Assembly: GCA_050331295.1 (NCBI GenBank)
Contig: JBHJGZ010000009.1
Span: 248,001-312,000 of the forward strand
DNA from: Kuafuiihalomonas sp050331295
GTDB taxonomy: Bacteria; Myxococcota; Kuafuiibacteriia; Kuafuiibacteriales; Kuafuiibacteriaceae
Reading direction: 5' to 3'
Length of the DNA stretch: 64,000 nucleotides
In this document: piece by piece, positions 25,441 to 34,293 of the stretch
How positions within the stretch are numbered: the first letter of the stretch is position 1
Layout: each line of letters begins with the position of its first letter
Notes under the pieces: model-generated
The model's database searches: none
What the model was told of the DNA's origin: nothing
The model's input: only the letters and a program-made list of their open reading frames with translations
Program-made: the position numbers and the translations under genes

Positions 25441-27892
25441 GCCAAATTTTTCCGTTTTTCCGCTCGAGGATGCCTTTGTCGGCGTACCAGTGAACCGCGC
25501 TCTCGATACTCGGCTTGGTCACACCTTCTGGTCTGAGCAGGCGTTTCGTGGCGATTTGATGGTCGGCCAGTGTCAGGGTTCGTTGGATGAACTCTTTCAA
25601 GGACAGCGGCTCCTGTTCGAGTTGGGACGCGCTCTCTGCGAGGAGTCGGAACGCTTCGATCATCGAGGCGATGAACTCTGCGAGTCGGCGCGTTTCGTCG
25701 ATGTCCTCGAGCTGCCACTCATCGGACATCCGCCGGACGGTCCTTCTGTTCACCAAGAACGTCGTCGCCTCTTCGAAGTTCTGGTCGAAGTTTCCATCTA
25801 CCCGAAAGGAGAACTCTCTCTTCAAGAGCTGCGAGATTCTCAGAGCGCTGTCCCGTACCGCCGTGTCTCGTCGACCCTCTTCAGTCGAGAGCAGCGCCAT
25901 GGAGACTACCGAGTACGGAAGGAGGAAGTGGAGGATGTTGTTCTTGTAGAAATCTAGAGCTTGACGTCCCGCGGCGTCGACGGCGTAGGAGATCAGGTCC
26001 GACCCCGAACCTTTCACCTTCACCACGCCATCCGCCGCAAATCGGTCTACGGTCTCTCGTATCGCGTCGCGCCGAGAGTCGGGGGCGAGCGAACCAGACC
26101 GACGGGCCTGCAGAGCATCCAAGATATCCAAGACGCGGTCAGCTTCTTCGAAGAGCTCCGTTTGAGAAACGCTGGGGGTGGTGTGGCCGAGGAGAACCAA
26201 TGCGACCACGGATGTCGGCGTGATTCGAGTGACGCGATTGATGCCGTAGACGATCCGGTGGCCTAGTTGCGTGGTCAGCTGTTTGAGCCGACGCCCGGAT
26301 GCATCGGCGTCGAGAGACTCGAGATCGATTTCGCGTGCGGATGCGAATTGACGCAAGCTGATGGGCTCGTCAAAATCGACGTATACACGACCATATCGCG
26401 ATCGAAGGACTTTCGGCCCCGACGTCAACAGGGAGGCCATGTCTTCCTTCTTCTTTTCACCCCCTGCGAGCTCATTCGCGTACGCCTTGGCTTCGATGAC
26501 CTTTTCGTAGCCGATGGAAACGGGTACGAATTGGATGTCACTCACGTGGCCGTCAGCCACTGGATCGATGCAGATGCTGAGCATTCCGGTGCGAGGCGGC
26601 AGGAGCTTACCGGTCCGGCTTCTGCCTCCTTCGATGAAGAATTCGAGCACATGGCCATCGCGCAAGAGCCGACGCACGTACCCGGAGAAGACTGCGGTGT
26701 ACAGCTTATCGCCGCGGAAGCCCCTCCGAATGAAGAAGGCCCCGCTTCGGCGAAAGACGAGTCCCATCGGCCAAAAGTTCAGGTTCTCGCCCGCCGCGAT
26801 GTGGGGCGGCATCATGCCCTCCTTGAAGAAGACCTGGCTCATCACGATGTAGTCCACATGGCTCTTGTGGCTCGGGACGACCACCACGGGCCCTTGACGG
26901 GCGGCGCTGCGCAGGCGGTCGAACCCCTCCTTGTCGACGTTGATACCGTCGTAGATCCGCCGCCAGACCCAATCGATGAGGATGTCCAGGGTGCGAAGCC
27001 ACCCGTATCGCATATCTGCAGCAATGACCTTGAGAAGTTCATCCGCCCTCGCCTCGACCTTCTCGATCCCACCTTGTCGGGCGCCGACGGTCTCGATGAC
27101 TCTTCGGACTTCGGGATCACTGAGCACCGATTGCCGGGTTCGAGCGGCGGACCGGTGGATGGGGCCGGTGCGTAGCTGTTCCTCACGGGCAAGGTGATGG
27201 AGGATAAGCCAGCGAACCTTCTTGGCGATGGTCGTCAGTGGCTTTCCGGCCTCTCTTTGCAGGGCATCACGGAGGTCAATGGGCGCCCCGACATGATACC
27301 GAGCGTTTCGGTGATGGACGACGAATCCGAGCATTTCCCTCCACCGTCCGGGTGCTTCCCGGTCGCCAAAAATGGTGTCCACCCAGCTTCGCTCCAGTCC
27401 GGCCGCGCGTCGAAGCCAGATCAGCGCTTCCGGCACCAGAAGGATCGGCCGCTCACTTTTCGCTTGGAGCTCCAGAAGGGCTTGGACGAAGCGTTCCGTG
27501 TATCGAGGACTCGGCCCGAGCCAGGTGCTGGGTCGACGAAGAAACAGGAGGCTGGGTGCTCCGCGCGCGACGGTCGCGCAGAGGGCTTCTGCCGTCGGAG
27601 CTTCCCGAGCCACGTTGTGGTCGTGCATCCATTCGGGGGGAGGCAGGCCGACTTGCTCGAGGAAGTACTGGATGTACAGTGGATCGATCAGGCGCGAGGA
27701 GCGCAGAGTATGAACCACGGTCCCCGTGCCGTAGGCGGATTTCAAGCGGTCGACGGTTTCGGGTGCGACCAGGACTCGACCGAAGAGGGGCTCCAAGGAT
27801 CGGCCGTAGATGCCGCGGCGACGCCGCGTCCGGCCCCGTCCAGAGCTGTCTGCGAGGCTGGACGTCCGTTGCGGAGCGCCGTGGTCCGTCAT
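25376..27892 (-). CDS. plsB: Glycerol-3-phosphate 1-O-acyltransferase, PlsB type
   Basis: An 838-residue protein from the ATG at 27892; an in-frame start at 28021 would add 43 poorly conserved residues and overlap the divergent gene. The acyltransferase core has block I VPSHKSHVDYIVMS (the His-x4-Asp catalytic pair), block II GAFFIRRGFRGDKLY, block III FFIEGGRSRTGKLLPPR and block IV FVPVSIGYEKV. The size and large C-terminal helical region match E. coli PlsB rather than the short PlsY type. It acylates glycerol 3-phosphate as the first step of phospholipid synthesis at the inner membrane. The N-terminal 30 residues are Arg-rich. Confidence 0.92.
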   Translation of the reverse strand: MTDHGAPQRTSSLADSSGRGRTRRRRGIYGRSLEPLFGRVLVAPETVDRLKSAYGTGTVVHTLRSSRLIDPLYIQYFLEQVGLPPPEWMHDHNVAREAPTAEALCATVARGAPSLLFLRRPSTWLGPSPRYTERFVQALLELQAKSERPILLVPEALIWLRRAAGLERSWVDTIFGDREAPGRWREMLGFVVHHRNARYHVGAPIDLRDALQREAGKPLTTIAKKVRWLILHHLAREEQLRTGPIHRSAARTRQSVLSDPEVRRVIETVGARQGGIEKVEARADELLKVIAADMRYGWLRTLDILIDWVWRRIYDGINVDKEGFDRLRSAARQGPVVVVPSHKSHVDYIVMSQVFFKEGMMPPHIAAGENLNFWPMGLVFRRSGAFFIRRGFRGDKLYTAVFSGYVRRLLRDGHVLEFFIEGGRSRTGKLLPPRTGMLSICIDPVADGHVSDIQFVPVSIGYEKVIEAKAYANELAGGEKKKEDMASLLTSGPKVLRSRYGRVYVDFDEPISLRQFASAREIDLESLDADASGRRLKQLTTQLGHRIVYGINRVTRITPTSVVALVLLGHTTPSVSQTELFEEADRVLDILDALQARRSGSLAPDSRRDAIRETVDRFAADGVVKVKGSGSDLISYAVDAAGRQALDFYKNNILHFLLPYSVVSMALLSTEEGRRDTAVRDSALRISQLLKREFSFRVDGNFDQNFEEATTFLVNRRTVRRMSDEWQLEDIDETRRLAEFIASMIEAFRLLAESASQLEQEPLSLKEFIQRTLTLADHQIATKRLLRPEGVTKPSIESAVHWYADKGILERKNGKIWLKDEAGRKGLADELADLLAKL

Positions 27893-28010
27893 CCCGCGTG
27901 GCGTCTCACCCGGCGGACCGTTGGTCAAATGCGGCTCCGCGTTCAGGACTGCCTGGTGGAAGGACGGTCCGCATGCTAACGTAGGGTTGGCGGCGCGTCG
28001 TAGGCCGCAT

Positions 28011-29918
28011 ATGGGATCCATGCGTGCTTGGTGCCCGCATTGTGGGGCGTTGAATCAGTTCACTCGTCCGCCAACCACGGCCGTGGTGTACTGTCAGAGC
28101 TGCCATAAGCCGTATGGTGCTGCTGCACTGATGGCCCCTCGACGTCGGTCTTCCAGAGAGGAAGGCGCTCGGAATGTGTCCCGCGATGCCGCGGCCGCGA
28201 CGGAGGAGAGTGCCCATCGTCCCACCGGGCTACCGGTTCGAGAACGGCGGCCGTCCAAGCCTGCCCAAGTGATCGTGCCGCGCCGAGGCCGGGAAGGCGA
28301 CCGAAACCTCCCGAAGCTGGTTTATCGCAGTCCGGACGGCCTGGTCACCGAGTTCACACTGGAAGGTCCGACGACCCTCGGACGCCATCCGAGGAACCGG
28401 ATTCGCCTGAATGACCGCGAAATTTCCAAGGAGCACGCTCGGATCGAACCGCGAGGCTCGGATTGGCTCATTCATGACCTGAACTCCTCCAACGGAACGT
28501 ATCTGAACAATCGGCGGGTTCACGAAGCCAGATTGAGGCCAGGGGATGAACTTCTCCTCGGTTCGATGCGGCTGATCTTCGAGTTCGAAGGGGACGGATC
28601 CAGTCCACATGGCTCGGCGCGCGACATGGTGACGATCCTTCCGAAGGACAACGCAGGGTCGACGCACATCCATGCGAAAATCGAAGATCAACAGCAAGAT
28701 TTTATGCCCGTAGCCGAGGTTCGCGACATGGATGTTCTGCGTCAGGACTACGAGAAGCTGCGGCTCACGCACGAGCTTTCGCGGATAGGCCTGACACCAG
28801 ACTTGGGGAAGCTTCTCTCCAAGACACTCGATGTCGTCTTCTCCATGGTGCCGGCGGATAACGGGGTCATCATGTTGGTGGACGAAGACACCAACACGCT
28901 CGCGCCCCATACGGTCCGGCGAAGAGACCAGGAGCAGACCGCCCATGAGGAGATCGTCCTGTCTTCGGCCATCTTGAATCAAGCGTTGGAGGAACGAGCC
29001 TCGGTGCTTCTGTCTGACGCGGTGATCGATCCTCGATTCTCCGGGTCCCAGTCCATCATCGCCCAAGGTATTCGGGCCGCGATGTGTGTGCCCCTCGTGG
29101 CGCACGAGAAGGTCTTGGGAGTCATGCATCTCGATACTCGGGAGAAAGTCGGCGCGTTCACGGAGAAGGACCTTCAGCTCCTCAAGGCCATCGCCAATCA
29201 AACGGCCATTGCAATCGAAAATGCCCGATTGGTGCGCCAGATCGAGGAAGAAGCGAAAGCGCGTGGGCAGCTCAGCCGTTTTCTTCCGCCGCATGTGGTG
29301 GAAGCAATGGTTCAAGGCAAGGGCAGGCCCATTCAGAAGGGAGGTCGAGAGCTGGAGGCCTCCGTCGTGTTTTGTGACATTCGAGGCTTTACTGCCATGT
29401 CTGAGGAGAGCTCTCCTCAAGAAGTGGTCGAACTGCTCAACGACTACTTCGAGCGGCTGGTGGAAGTGGTGTTCAAGCGGCGCGGCGTATTGGACAAGTT
29501 CATTGGTGATGCGCTGATGGCTTCTTGGGGCACCATCGAGAGCAGTGAGAGTGAGGACCCGATCTTCGATTCAGTCGCTGCCGGAATCGACTTTCGCGAC
29601 ACCATCGACGAGATGAATGAGGAACGCAGGGAACTCGGAGTGGCGCCGGTCCAGATGGGTGTTGGCATCAACTCGGGTCGTCTCGTGGCGGGCTACATGG
29701 GTTCAAAACGGCGATTGGAATTCACGGTGATTGGCGACACCGTCAACACGGCATCTCGGATCTGCGGTATCGCCGAGGGCGGCCAGGTTCTCATTTCCGA
29801 AGCGACATACCGGCTCGTTGCAGACCGCATCGATGCGCGTTATCGAGGCACGCATCAGGTGAAGGGCAAGGCCGAAGAGATCGGTGTGTACGAGGCGCTT
29901 CGCCTGAAGGATCGTTGA
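28011..29918 (+). CDS. Zinc ribbon-FHA-GAF-class III adenylate/guanylate cyclase
   Basis: A 635-residue protein starting at the ATG at 28011 (28020 is equally possible). Order: zinc ribbon with CPHC (8-11) and CQSC (28-31); a basic linker; FHA domain (about 103-190) with GRHPRN and SNGTYLN, the phosphothreonine-binding loops; GAF domain (about 255-400); short helix; cyclase catalytic domain (about 430-610) with CDIRGFTAMSE, KFIGDALMASW and VIGDTVNTASRI. The metal Asp residues and the Lys/Asp pair that selects ATP look intact, so it is probably an active adenylate cyclase. FHA suggests control by a Thr kinase, and a kinase gene follows 2 bases later. Confidence 0.92.
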   Translation: MGSMRAWCPHCGALNQFTRPPTTAVVYCQSCHKPYGAAALMAPRRRSSREEGARNVSRDAAAATEESAHRPTGLPVRERRPSKPAQVIVPRRGREGDRNLPKLVYRSPDGLVTEFTLEGPTTLGRHPRNRIRLNDREISKEHARIEPRGSDWLIHDLNSSNGTYLNNRRVHEARLRPGDELLLGSMRLIFEFEGDGSSPHGSARDMVTILPKDNAGSTHIHAKIEDQQQDFMPVAEVRDMDVLRQDYEKLRLTHELSRIGLTPDLGKLLSKTLDVVFSMVPADNGVIMLVDEDTNTLAPHTVRRRDQEQTAHEEIVLSSAILNQALEERASVLLSDAVIDPRFSGSQSIIAQGIRAAMCVPLVAHEKVLGVMHLDTREKVGAFTEKDLQLLKAIANQTAIAIENARLVRQIEEEAKARGQLSRFLPPHVVEAMVQGKGRPIQKGGRELEASVVFCDIRGFTAMSEESSPQEVVELLNDYFERLVEVVFKRRGVLDKFIGDALMASWGTIESSESEDPIFDSVAAGIDFRDTIDEMNEERRELGVAPVQMGVGINSGRLVAGYMGSKRRLEFTVIGDTVNTASRICGIAEGGQVLISEATYRLVADRIDARYRGTHQVKGKAEEIGVYEALRLKDR

Positions 29919-29920
29919 GC

Positions 29921-30994
29921 GTGGGTCGACGGCAGGTCGTGCAGCGATGTCCGAACTGTGCGGCCAAGTACGACGTCGCCATTTTCGTGAGCGGCCAAAA
30001 GGTTCGTTGCCGCCGATGCGGGATTCGATTCACTGTCGCCAGGGATGACTCGAAGCCACCGGCCTCTCCCGAGGTCGATCCTTTAGCCCCCGTTGCCACC
30101 CGTACCTTGGAAGGAGAGGCGGTGCACCCTCGCCATGCGGCGCCTCCTCCTCCGCCTCGTCAGACCCACCGTCCCGGCCGGGCCGCCCAAGGGGACCTCG
30201 TTCAAGGGGCAGAGCTCAATGGCTTCGTGATCGAGTCCGTTCTCGGACGCGGAGCGATGGGAACGGTGTACCGAGGGCGCCAGAAGTCCCTGGACCGACC
30301 CGTCGCGGTCAAAGTGATGAGCTCGGAACTCGCTCAACAGCAGGAGTTCGTCCTTCGTTTCCGGCGCGAAGCCGCCGCGCTGGCGACTCTGAGCCACCCC
30401 CATGTCGTCGCCATCATCGACCAGGGGAATGTGGATTCCTACTGGTATCTGGTCATGGAGTTCATCGATGGGCCGACGCTCAGGAAGCTCATATCGCAAC
30501 GGAGCTTGCGCATCGCCCAAGCGTTCGACCTGGCGCTGCAGGTGGGCCGAGGTCTCGATTATGCCCATGGTCGGGCGGTGGTTCACCGAGACCTGAAGCC
30601 AGAAAATGTATTGCTGGCGGACGCAGGACGAGAGGGACCCGTAGCCAAGATTTGTGACTTCGGTCTGGCCGACCTCTTATACAGCGATCGCTCGTTCGCG
30701 AACCTCACGGGGTCCAGGATCTCGATGGGCACCGTTAACTACATGGCGCCCGAGCAACGGCAGGATGCCGGCAAGGTCGACCAGCGCGCCGACGTGTACT
30801 CCTATGGTGTGATGGTCTACGAGATGCTGACGGGCACCCTACCGATCGGTCGGGTGGAGGAGCCGTCCAAGAAGAGTAAGCTCATCGACCGTCGCATCGA
30901 TGGGCCACTCCTGGCGGCGCTGGAGGCGGACCCGAGACGAAGACCGCCTCAGGTAAGAGACCTCGTTCAGGCGTTATCCGCGCATCGTCCTTAG
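29921..30994 (+). CDS. Ser/Thr protein kinase with N-terminal zinc ribbon
   Basis: A 357-residue protein from the GTG at 29921, which has an AAGG ribosome site 9 bases upstream; a TTG overlapping the cyclase stop at 29915 is the alternative. An MJ0042-type zinc ribbon lies at the start (CPNC, then CRRC). A Pro/His linker leads to a complete kinase domain from residue about 100: GRGAMGTVYRG, the AVKVM lysine, HRDLKPEN, DFGLADL and APEQRQ. No membrane helix is present, so it is cytoplasmic. It forms a two-gene operon with the FHA-cyclase, and the FHA domain is a plausible reader of its phosphorylation. Confidence 0.92.
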   Translation: MGRRQVVQRCPNCAAKYDVAIFVSGQKVRCRRCGIRFTVARDDSKPPASPEVDPLAPVATRTLEGEAVHPRHAAPPPPPRQTHRPGRAAQGDLVQGAELNGFVIESVLGRGAMGTVYRGRQKSLDRPVAVKVMSSELAQQQEFVLRFRREAAALATLSHPHVVAIIDQGNVDSYWYLVMEFIDGPTLRKLISQRSLRIAQAFDLALQVGRGLDYAHGRAVVHRDLKPENVLLADAGREGPVAKICDFGLADLLYSDRSFANLTGSRISMGTVNYMAPEQRQDAGKVDQRADVYSYGVMVYEMLTGTLPIGRVEEPSKKSKLIDRRIDGPLLAALEADPRRRPPQVRDLVQALSAHRP

Positions 30995-31015
30995 GACCAT
31001 CCACTCGATCTCTTG

Positions 31016-31047
31016 CCGTCAGTTCTCGTCCCCGTCAGTTCTCGTCC
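31016..31047. repeat. Perfect 16-bp tandem duplication at the 3' end of an unknown gene
   Basis: CCGTCAGTTCTCGTCC occurs twice head to tail (31016-31031 and 31032-31047). The right copy contains the stop codon and last codons of the minus-strand gene; the left copy lies just beyond, so a second stop-codon context is repeated downstream. It looks like a recent slippage event with no coding effect. Confidence 0.85.
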
Positions 31048-32072
31048 TTCAGATAGGACATGATGACCTCGTCGAGTGAAGGCTCGGAGACGACGATGGC
31101 TTCGTCGTCCTGCTCGCTTTCTCGGGTCCGCTGGGCTTCCAGCCGTGCACGTTGGCGGGCCATGGCTTCCTTGAGTGCAGTCGGGTCGATTTCCAGCATC
31201 GTGTTGTCGTTTGACGGGATCGCACGAGGACGTCGACTGGAGCCGGGTCCATCACCAGGTTCGCCACCACCACTTCGGCTCCGGAAGCCGTGGGGAGGGC
31301 CAGAAGGAATGGTGGGAGATGAACCCGATGGCCCCGTGCTGCTTTCGGGAGCCATCCAGGGCACTTGCCGCCCCCGCCGGGTCGCTCCGGGGCGGCCACG
31401 AACCGGAACCTGCCGAATCTCCGCATGGGCATCGCCTCGGAGTCCCTCAGCCCGCAGCCTCTCCTGCGCGGCCCGCAGTGCGGCGGGCAATCGCACGTCC
31501 ACGAGGGTGTCACGCTGTGCCGGAATCTTTCTCGGTTGCGGATTTGGGCCATCGCCGGCGCTCTGAGGCTCTGACGAGGCGTCCCACTCTTCCAGGCTCC
31601 CCACGATGTCCTCGAAGCGGATGTCGTCGATCTCGACCGGCAGAGGGATCGAGGGGCCGAGTACGCTGCTTTTTGCTTCCAAGGCCGCAGACTCGCCGAA
31701 ACCAGCGTGGGCCACCGCCAGGACCTCGCTGGTAGCCAAGACCCCGACCGGCAGCCGTGGGTCCACACAATCCTCGGTATCGACGCTGTCGCTCCCATCC
31801 AGGAATCTCTGCAGCGTTCCGTCGAACCCGCCGTCCACGAGGCGCCGGAGCACGCCTTTGTGCTGCGCCTGCATGCGGGACCGAATCCGGGCGTTTCGCT
31901 CCGACTGAGGAAGCTCCAGAAGGTCTTTGTAGTCGGAACGTTCGACCGCGAGCACGTGTCCATCCAGGAACAGCTGGGTGATGAGCTTGGACAAGTTCAG
32001 TCCGGAATCCTCCGTCTGCACGTGGAACACCCGCGCCTGATGGCGGACGTTGTGATTGAAACCCGGGAGCAT
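31035..32072 (-). CDS. Uncharacterised protein of a Myxococcota-type family
   Basis: A 345-residue protein. I start it at the ATG at 32072, preceded by GGGGAG, rather than at upstream codons whose sequence is low-complexity. The first 80 residues are the ordered part: GFNHNVRHQARVFHVQTEDS, KLITQLFLDGHVLAVERSDY, and a helical stretch ending RRLVDGG. I have a recollection of similar openings in deltaproteobacterial hypothetical proteins but know no function. The rest is disordered and rich in Pro, Gly, Ser, Arg, closing with a helix (LKEAMARQRARLEAQR) and an acidic tail. It is divergent from the archaemetzincin-like gene. Confidence 0.6.
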   Translation of the reverse strand: MLPGFNHNVRHQARVFHVQTEDSGLNLSKLITQLFLDGHVLAVERSDYKDLLELPQSERNARIRSRMQAQHKGVLRRLVDGGFDGTLQRFLDGSDSVDTEDCVDPRLPVGVLATSEVLAVAHAGFGESAALEAKSSVLGPSIPLPVEIDDIRFEDIVGSLEEWDASSEPQSAGDGPNPQPRKIPAQRDTLVDVRLPAALRAAQERLRAEGLRGDAHAEIRQVPVRGRPGATRRGRQVPWMAPESSTGPSGSSPTIPSGPPHGFRSRSGGGEPGDGPGSSRRPRAIPSNDNTMLEIDPTALKEAMARQRARLEAQRTRESEQDDEAIVVSEPSLDEVIMSYLKDEN

Positions 32073-32241
32073 GGGGCTCCCCAGCAGGTTAGCGGCAAAC
32101 ATTTGTAGTTGCCAGAACCCCAAGCCGATGCGACCGTATGAAAGGACTGCGGGGGTTTTCTGGGTGTCTAGGCACAGCTTGAGACGGCCATTTCCAGGTA
32201 CAGAGCCCGCCCCGGAACACCGAGAGCTCCCGGCCCATCCC

Positions 32242-32814
32242 ATGCCGGCCGAGGCCCTCGAGGCTTCGGAGCGCGACCCCGCCGCGCCCATTGTATTGCT
32301 CCCGGTAGGACGTATCGACACGAGTCATTTCGAGTGCGTGAGGCGTCCGCTCGCCGAGGTGTTCGGACGAAGCGTGGTAGTCGGACTTCGGCTCCCGGTC
32401 CCGAAGTATGCCTTCAATCCGACCCGGGGCCAGTATCACTCCGCCGCCATCATGAAGAGGGTCGAGGGAGCTCGGCAGGAGGATTGGGACGCCGCCATCG
32501 GGGTGTCCCGCGAGGACCTGTTCGTCCCGGAGGTTCCATTCGTGTTTGGTGAGGCCGACCGTTCCACGCGCACGGCTCTGCTCAGTTTGGCCCGTCTGAA
32601 ACCTGACTCCGGTTCACTCGAGGCCCGTGAAGAACTCTTGGAGCGACGCTTGATCTCTGAGGCCATCCATCAGGTGGGGCTGCTCCGCGGACTGGCCCAT
32701 TGTCCCAACAATCGATGCGTCATGTTTTACGCGGCGTCGGTGGCCGAGATCGACAAACGGGGCGCATCACTATGCGCAAACTGCAAGAAACGGCTGGTTG
32801 CGGTTTCGGGCTGA
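32242..32814 (+). CDS. Archaemetzincin-like protein with altered catalytic motif
   Basis: A 190-residue protein from the ATG at 32242, the usual size of archaemetzincins. VPFVFGEADRSTRTALLSLARL and the C-terminal zinc-cysteine motif (HC-x4-CVM, then Cys-x2-Cys after 18 residues; Cys154, 159, 178, 181) match the family. The metzincin motif HExxHxxGxxHC reads H143-Q144-V-G-L147-L-R-G-L-A-H153-C: the general-base Glu is Gln and the second zinc His is Leu. The structural zinc site is kept and the catalytic one is not. Probably a non-proteolytic relative. It precedes parB by 95 bases. Confidence 0.8.
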   Translation: MPAEALEASERDPAAPIVLLPVGRIDTSHFECVRRPLAEVFGRSVVVGLRLPVPKYAFNPTRGQYHSAAIMKRVEGARQEDWDAAIGVSREDLFVPEVPFVFGEADRSTRTALLSLARLKPDSGSLEAREELLERRLISEAIHQVGLLRGLAHCPNNRCVMFYAASVAEIDKRGASLCANCKKRLVAVSG

Positions 32815-32909
32815 AGTTGTCCGTCCGCGCGGTTCGTCACCTGACTTTCACGCTTTCCTCTGCGATCCAACTGTCCTCGTGGTGAACAATCTGGTTAGGC
32901 TCCACGGTC

Positions 32910-33803
32910 ATGGCCGCGCCGGGACCGAAGAGACAGGCACTCGGTAAAGGGCTCGGCGCGCTGATTCCTCAAAAAAAGCCCGAGAGCCACGACTCGATTC
33001 CGAGGACCGGCGTCGTCGAGGTTTCCATCGAGGACGTCAAGCCCAACCAGTCTCAGCCGCGGAAGAGCTTCGACGATGATGCCCTCGACGAGCTCGCGGA
33101 AAGCGTCAGGCAGCACGGGCTGATGCAGCCCATTCTGGTTCGAAAGCAAGGAGCCATTTTCGAGATTATCGCGGGTGAGCGTCGATGGCGGGCGTGTCAG
33201 CGGGCGGGGCTGAAGCGTGTCGACGTGGTGGTCAAAGACCTCACCGATGACGCATCTTTCGAGTGGGCCCTGATCGAGAACATCCAACGCGAAGATCTCA
33301 ATCCGATCGAGGAGGCCGAAGCCTTCCGGCGTCTGCTCGACAGTGGGGGACTCACGCAGGAGCAGTTGGCGATCAAGCTGAGCAAGGACCGGTCCACGAT
33401 CGCCAACGCGCTCCGGCTGCTGAAGCTCCCCGACGAGGTGCGTCGGCAGGTGGTATCGGGTGCCTTGTCCATGGGCCATGCGAGGGCCTTGTTGGCGCTG
33501 GAATCGGAGGACGCCATGGTGCGCATGGGTCGCGAGGCGGTCAGCAAGGGGCTGTCGGTCAGGGAGGTGGAAAAGCGGGTCCGAGGGACAAAATCTGCAA
33601 AGGTCAGCGGTACAACCGACTTCGACCCGTTCGAAGCCCTTCCTGGCGGGGCGGCGGCGGTCAAGCGGACCCAGGAATCGCTTCGGCGTACTCTGGGGAC
33701 GAAGGTGCGCATTACCGCAAACGGACGGCGCGGCAAGATTGAGATCGACTTCGCGAGCCCAGACGAGCTGAACCGCTTGATCGAGTTTCTCATGGAGCAC
33801 TAA
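32910..33803 (+). CDS. parB: Chromosome partitioning protein ParB
   Basis: A 297-residue protein with an ATG start. The N-terminus holds the ParA-contact type peptide (ALGKGLGALIP), then box I (VKPNQSQPRKSF), the CTP-binding GERRWRA loop, a helix-turn-helix (LTQEQLAIKLSKDRSTIANALRLLKL) and a C-terminal dimerisation domain. It binds centromere-like parS sites, slides as a CTP clamp and drives origin segregation. The usual parA partner is not upstream; a degenerate archaemetzincin occupies that place and a bactofilin follows. I see no convincing parS site (TGTTTCACGTGAAACA-like) in the window. Confidence 0.94.
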   Translation: MAAPGPKRQALGKGLGALIPQKKPESHDSIPRTGVVEVSIEDVKPNQSQPRKSFDDDALDELAESVRQHGLMQPILVRKQGAIFEIIAGERRWRACQRAGLKRVDVVVKDLTDDASFEWALIENIQREDLNPIEEAEAFRRLLDSGGLTQEQLAIKLSKDRSTIANALRLLKLPDEVRRQVVSGALSMGHARALLALESEDAMVRMGREAVSKGLSVREVEKRVRGTKSAKVSGTTDFDPFEALPGGAAAVKRTQESLRRTLGTKVRITANGRRGKIEIDFASPDELNRLIEFLMEH

Positions 33804-33852
33804 CGTTTTGGGGGTGTTACCCAGGTCCGTCCCACATTAGGCTGGCAGCCAC

Positions 33853-34293
33853 ATGGCAGTACTCGGAAAGCGCGAAGAAGCGCCGGTTGCCCGCATCAAC
33901 CCTGCAGACGCTCACACCATTCTCGGCCGCGAAGCTCGTTTCAATGGCAAACTGACCTTCTCTGGAGCCGTGAGGATCGACGGCCGATTCGATGGAGAGA
34001 TCGAGACCGATGACCTCTTGTTGGTCGGACCGGGGGCCGAAGTCAAAGCAACCCTGGTGGTGGGAAGTGTCGTGATCAACGGAACCGTCGAAGGCGATGT
34101 GATCGCGAAGTCTTCCGTCGAGATAAAGGCGCCCGGTCGCCTGAAGGGAAATGTCACGACGCCCACGCTGATCATCGAGAAGGGCGTGACCTTCGACGGT
34201 TCATGCAAGATGAGCGACGTGGGACCTCAGCCGGGAAACGGAAAGAAGGGTCCAGCTCCCCTTCCATCGCCGGGTTCGAATCCCGGGGGATGA
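33853..34293 (+). CDS. Bactofilin
   Basis: A 146-residue protein. The central bactofilin right-handed beta helix (residues about 22-120) shows the typical short repeats: GKLTFSGAVRIDGRFDGEI, LLLVGPGAEVKATLVVGSVV, GTVEGDVIAKSSVEI and RLKGNVTTPTLIIEKG. Both ends are disordered, with a Pro/Gly/Lys-rich tail. Bactofilins polymerise without nucleotide into filaments that position other proteins. Its place after parB recalls Myxococcus xanthus, where bactofilins organise ParAB at the poles. Its stop overlaps the next start (ATGA). Confidence 0.9.
   Translation: MAVLGKREEAPVARINPADAHTILGREARFNGKLTFSGAVRIDGRFDGEIETDDLLLVGPGAEVKATLVVGSVVINGTVEGDVIAKSSVEIKAPGRLKGNVTTPTLIIEKGVTFDGSCKMSDVGPQPGNGKKGPAPLPSPGSNPGG

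Noticed and set aside
34264..34292. A tRNA T-arm-like string (CCGGGTTCGAATCCCGG) at the end of the bactofilin gene
   Set aside because: The bases after it cannot pair with a 5' acceptor stem at the right distance, and no anticodon or D arm is visible; the region is coding.
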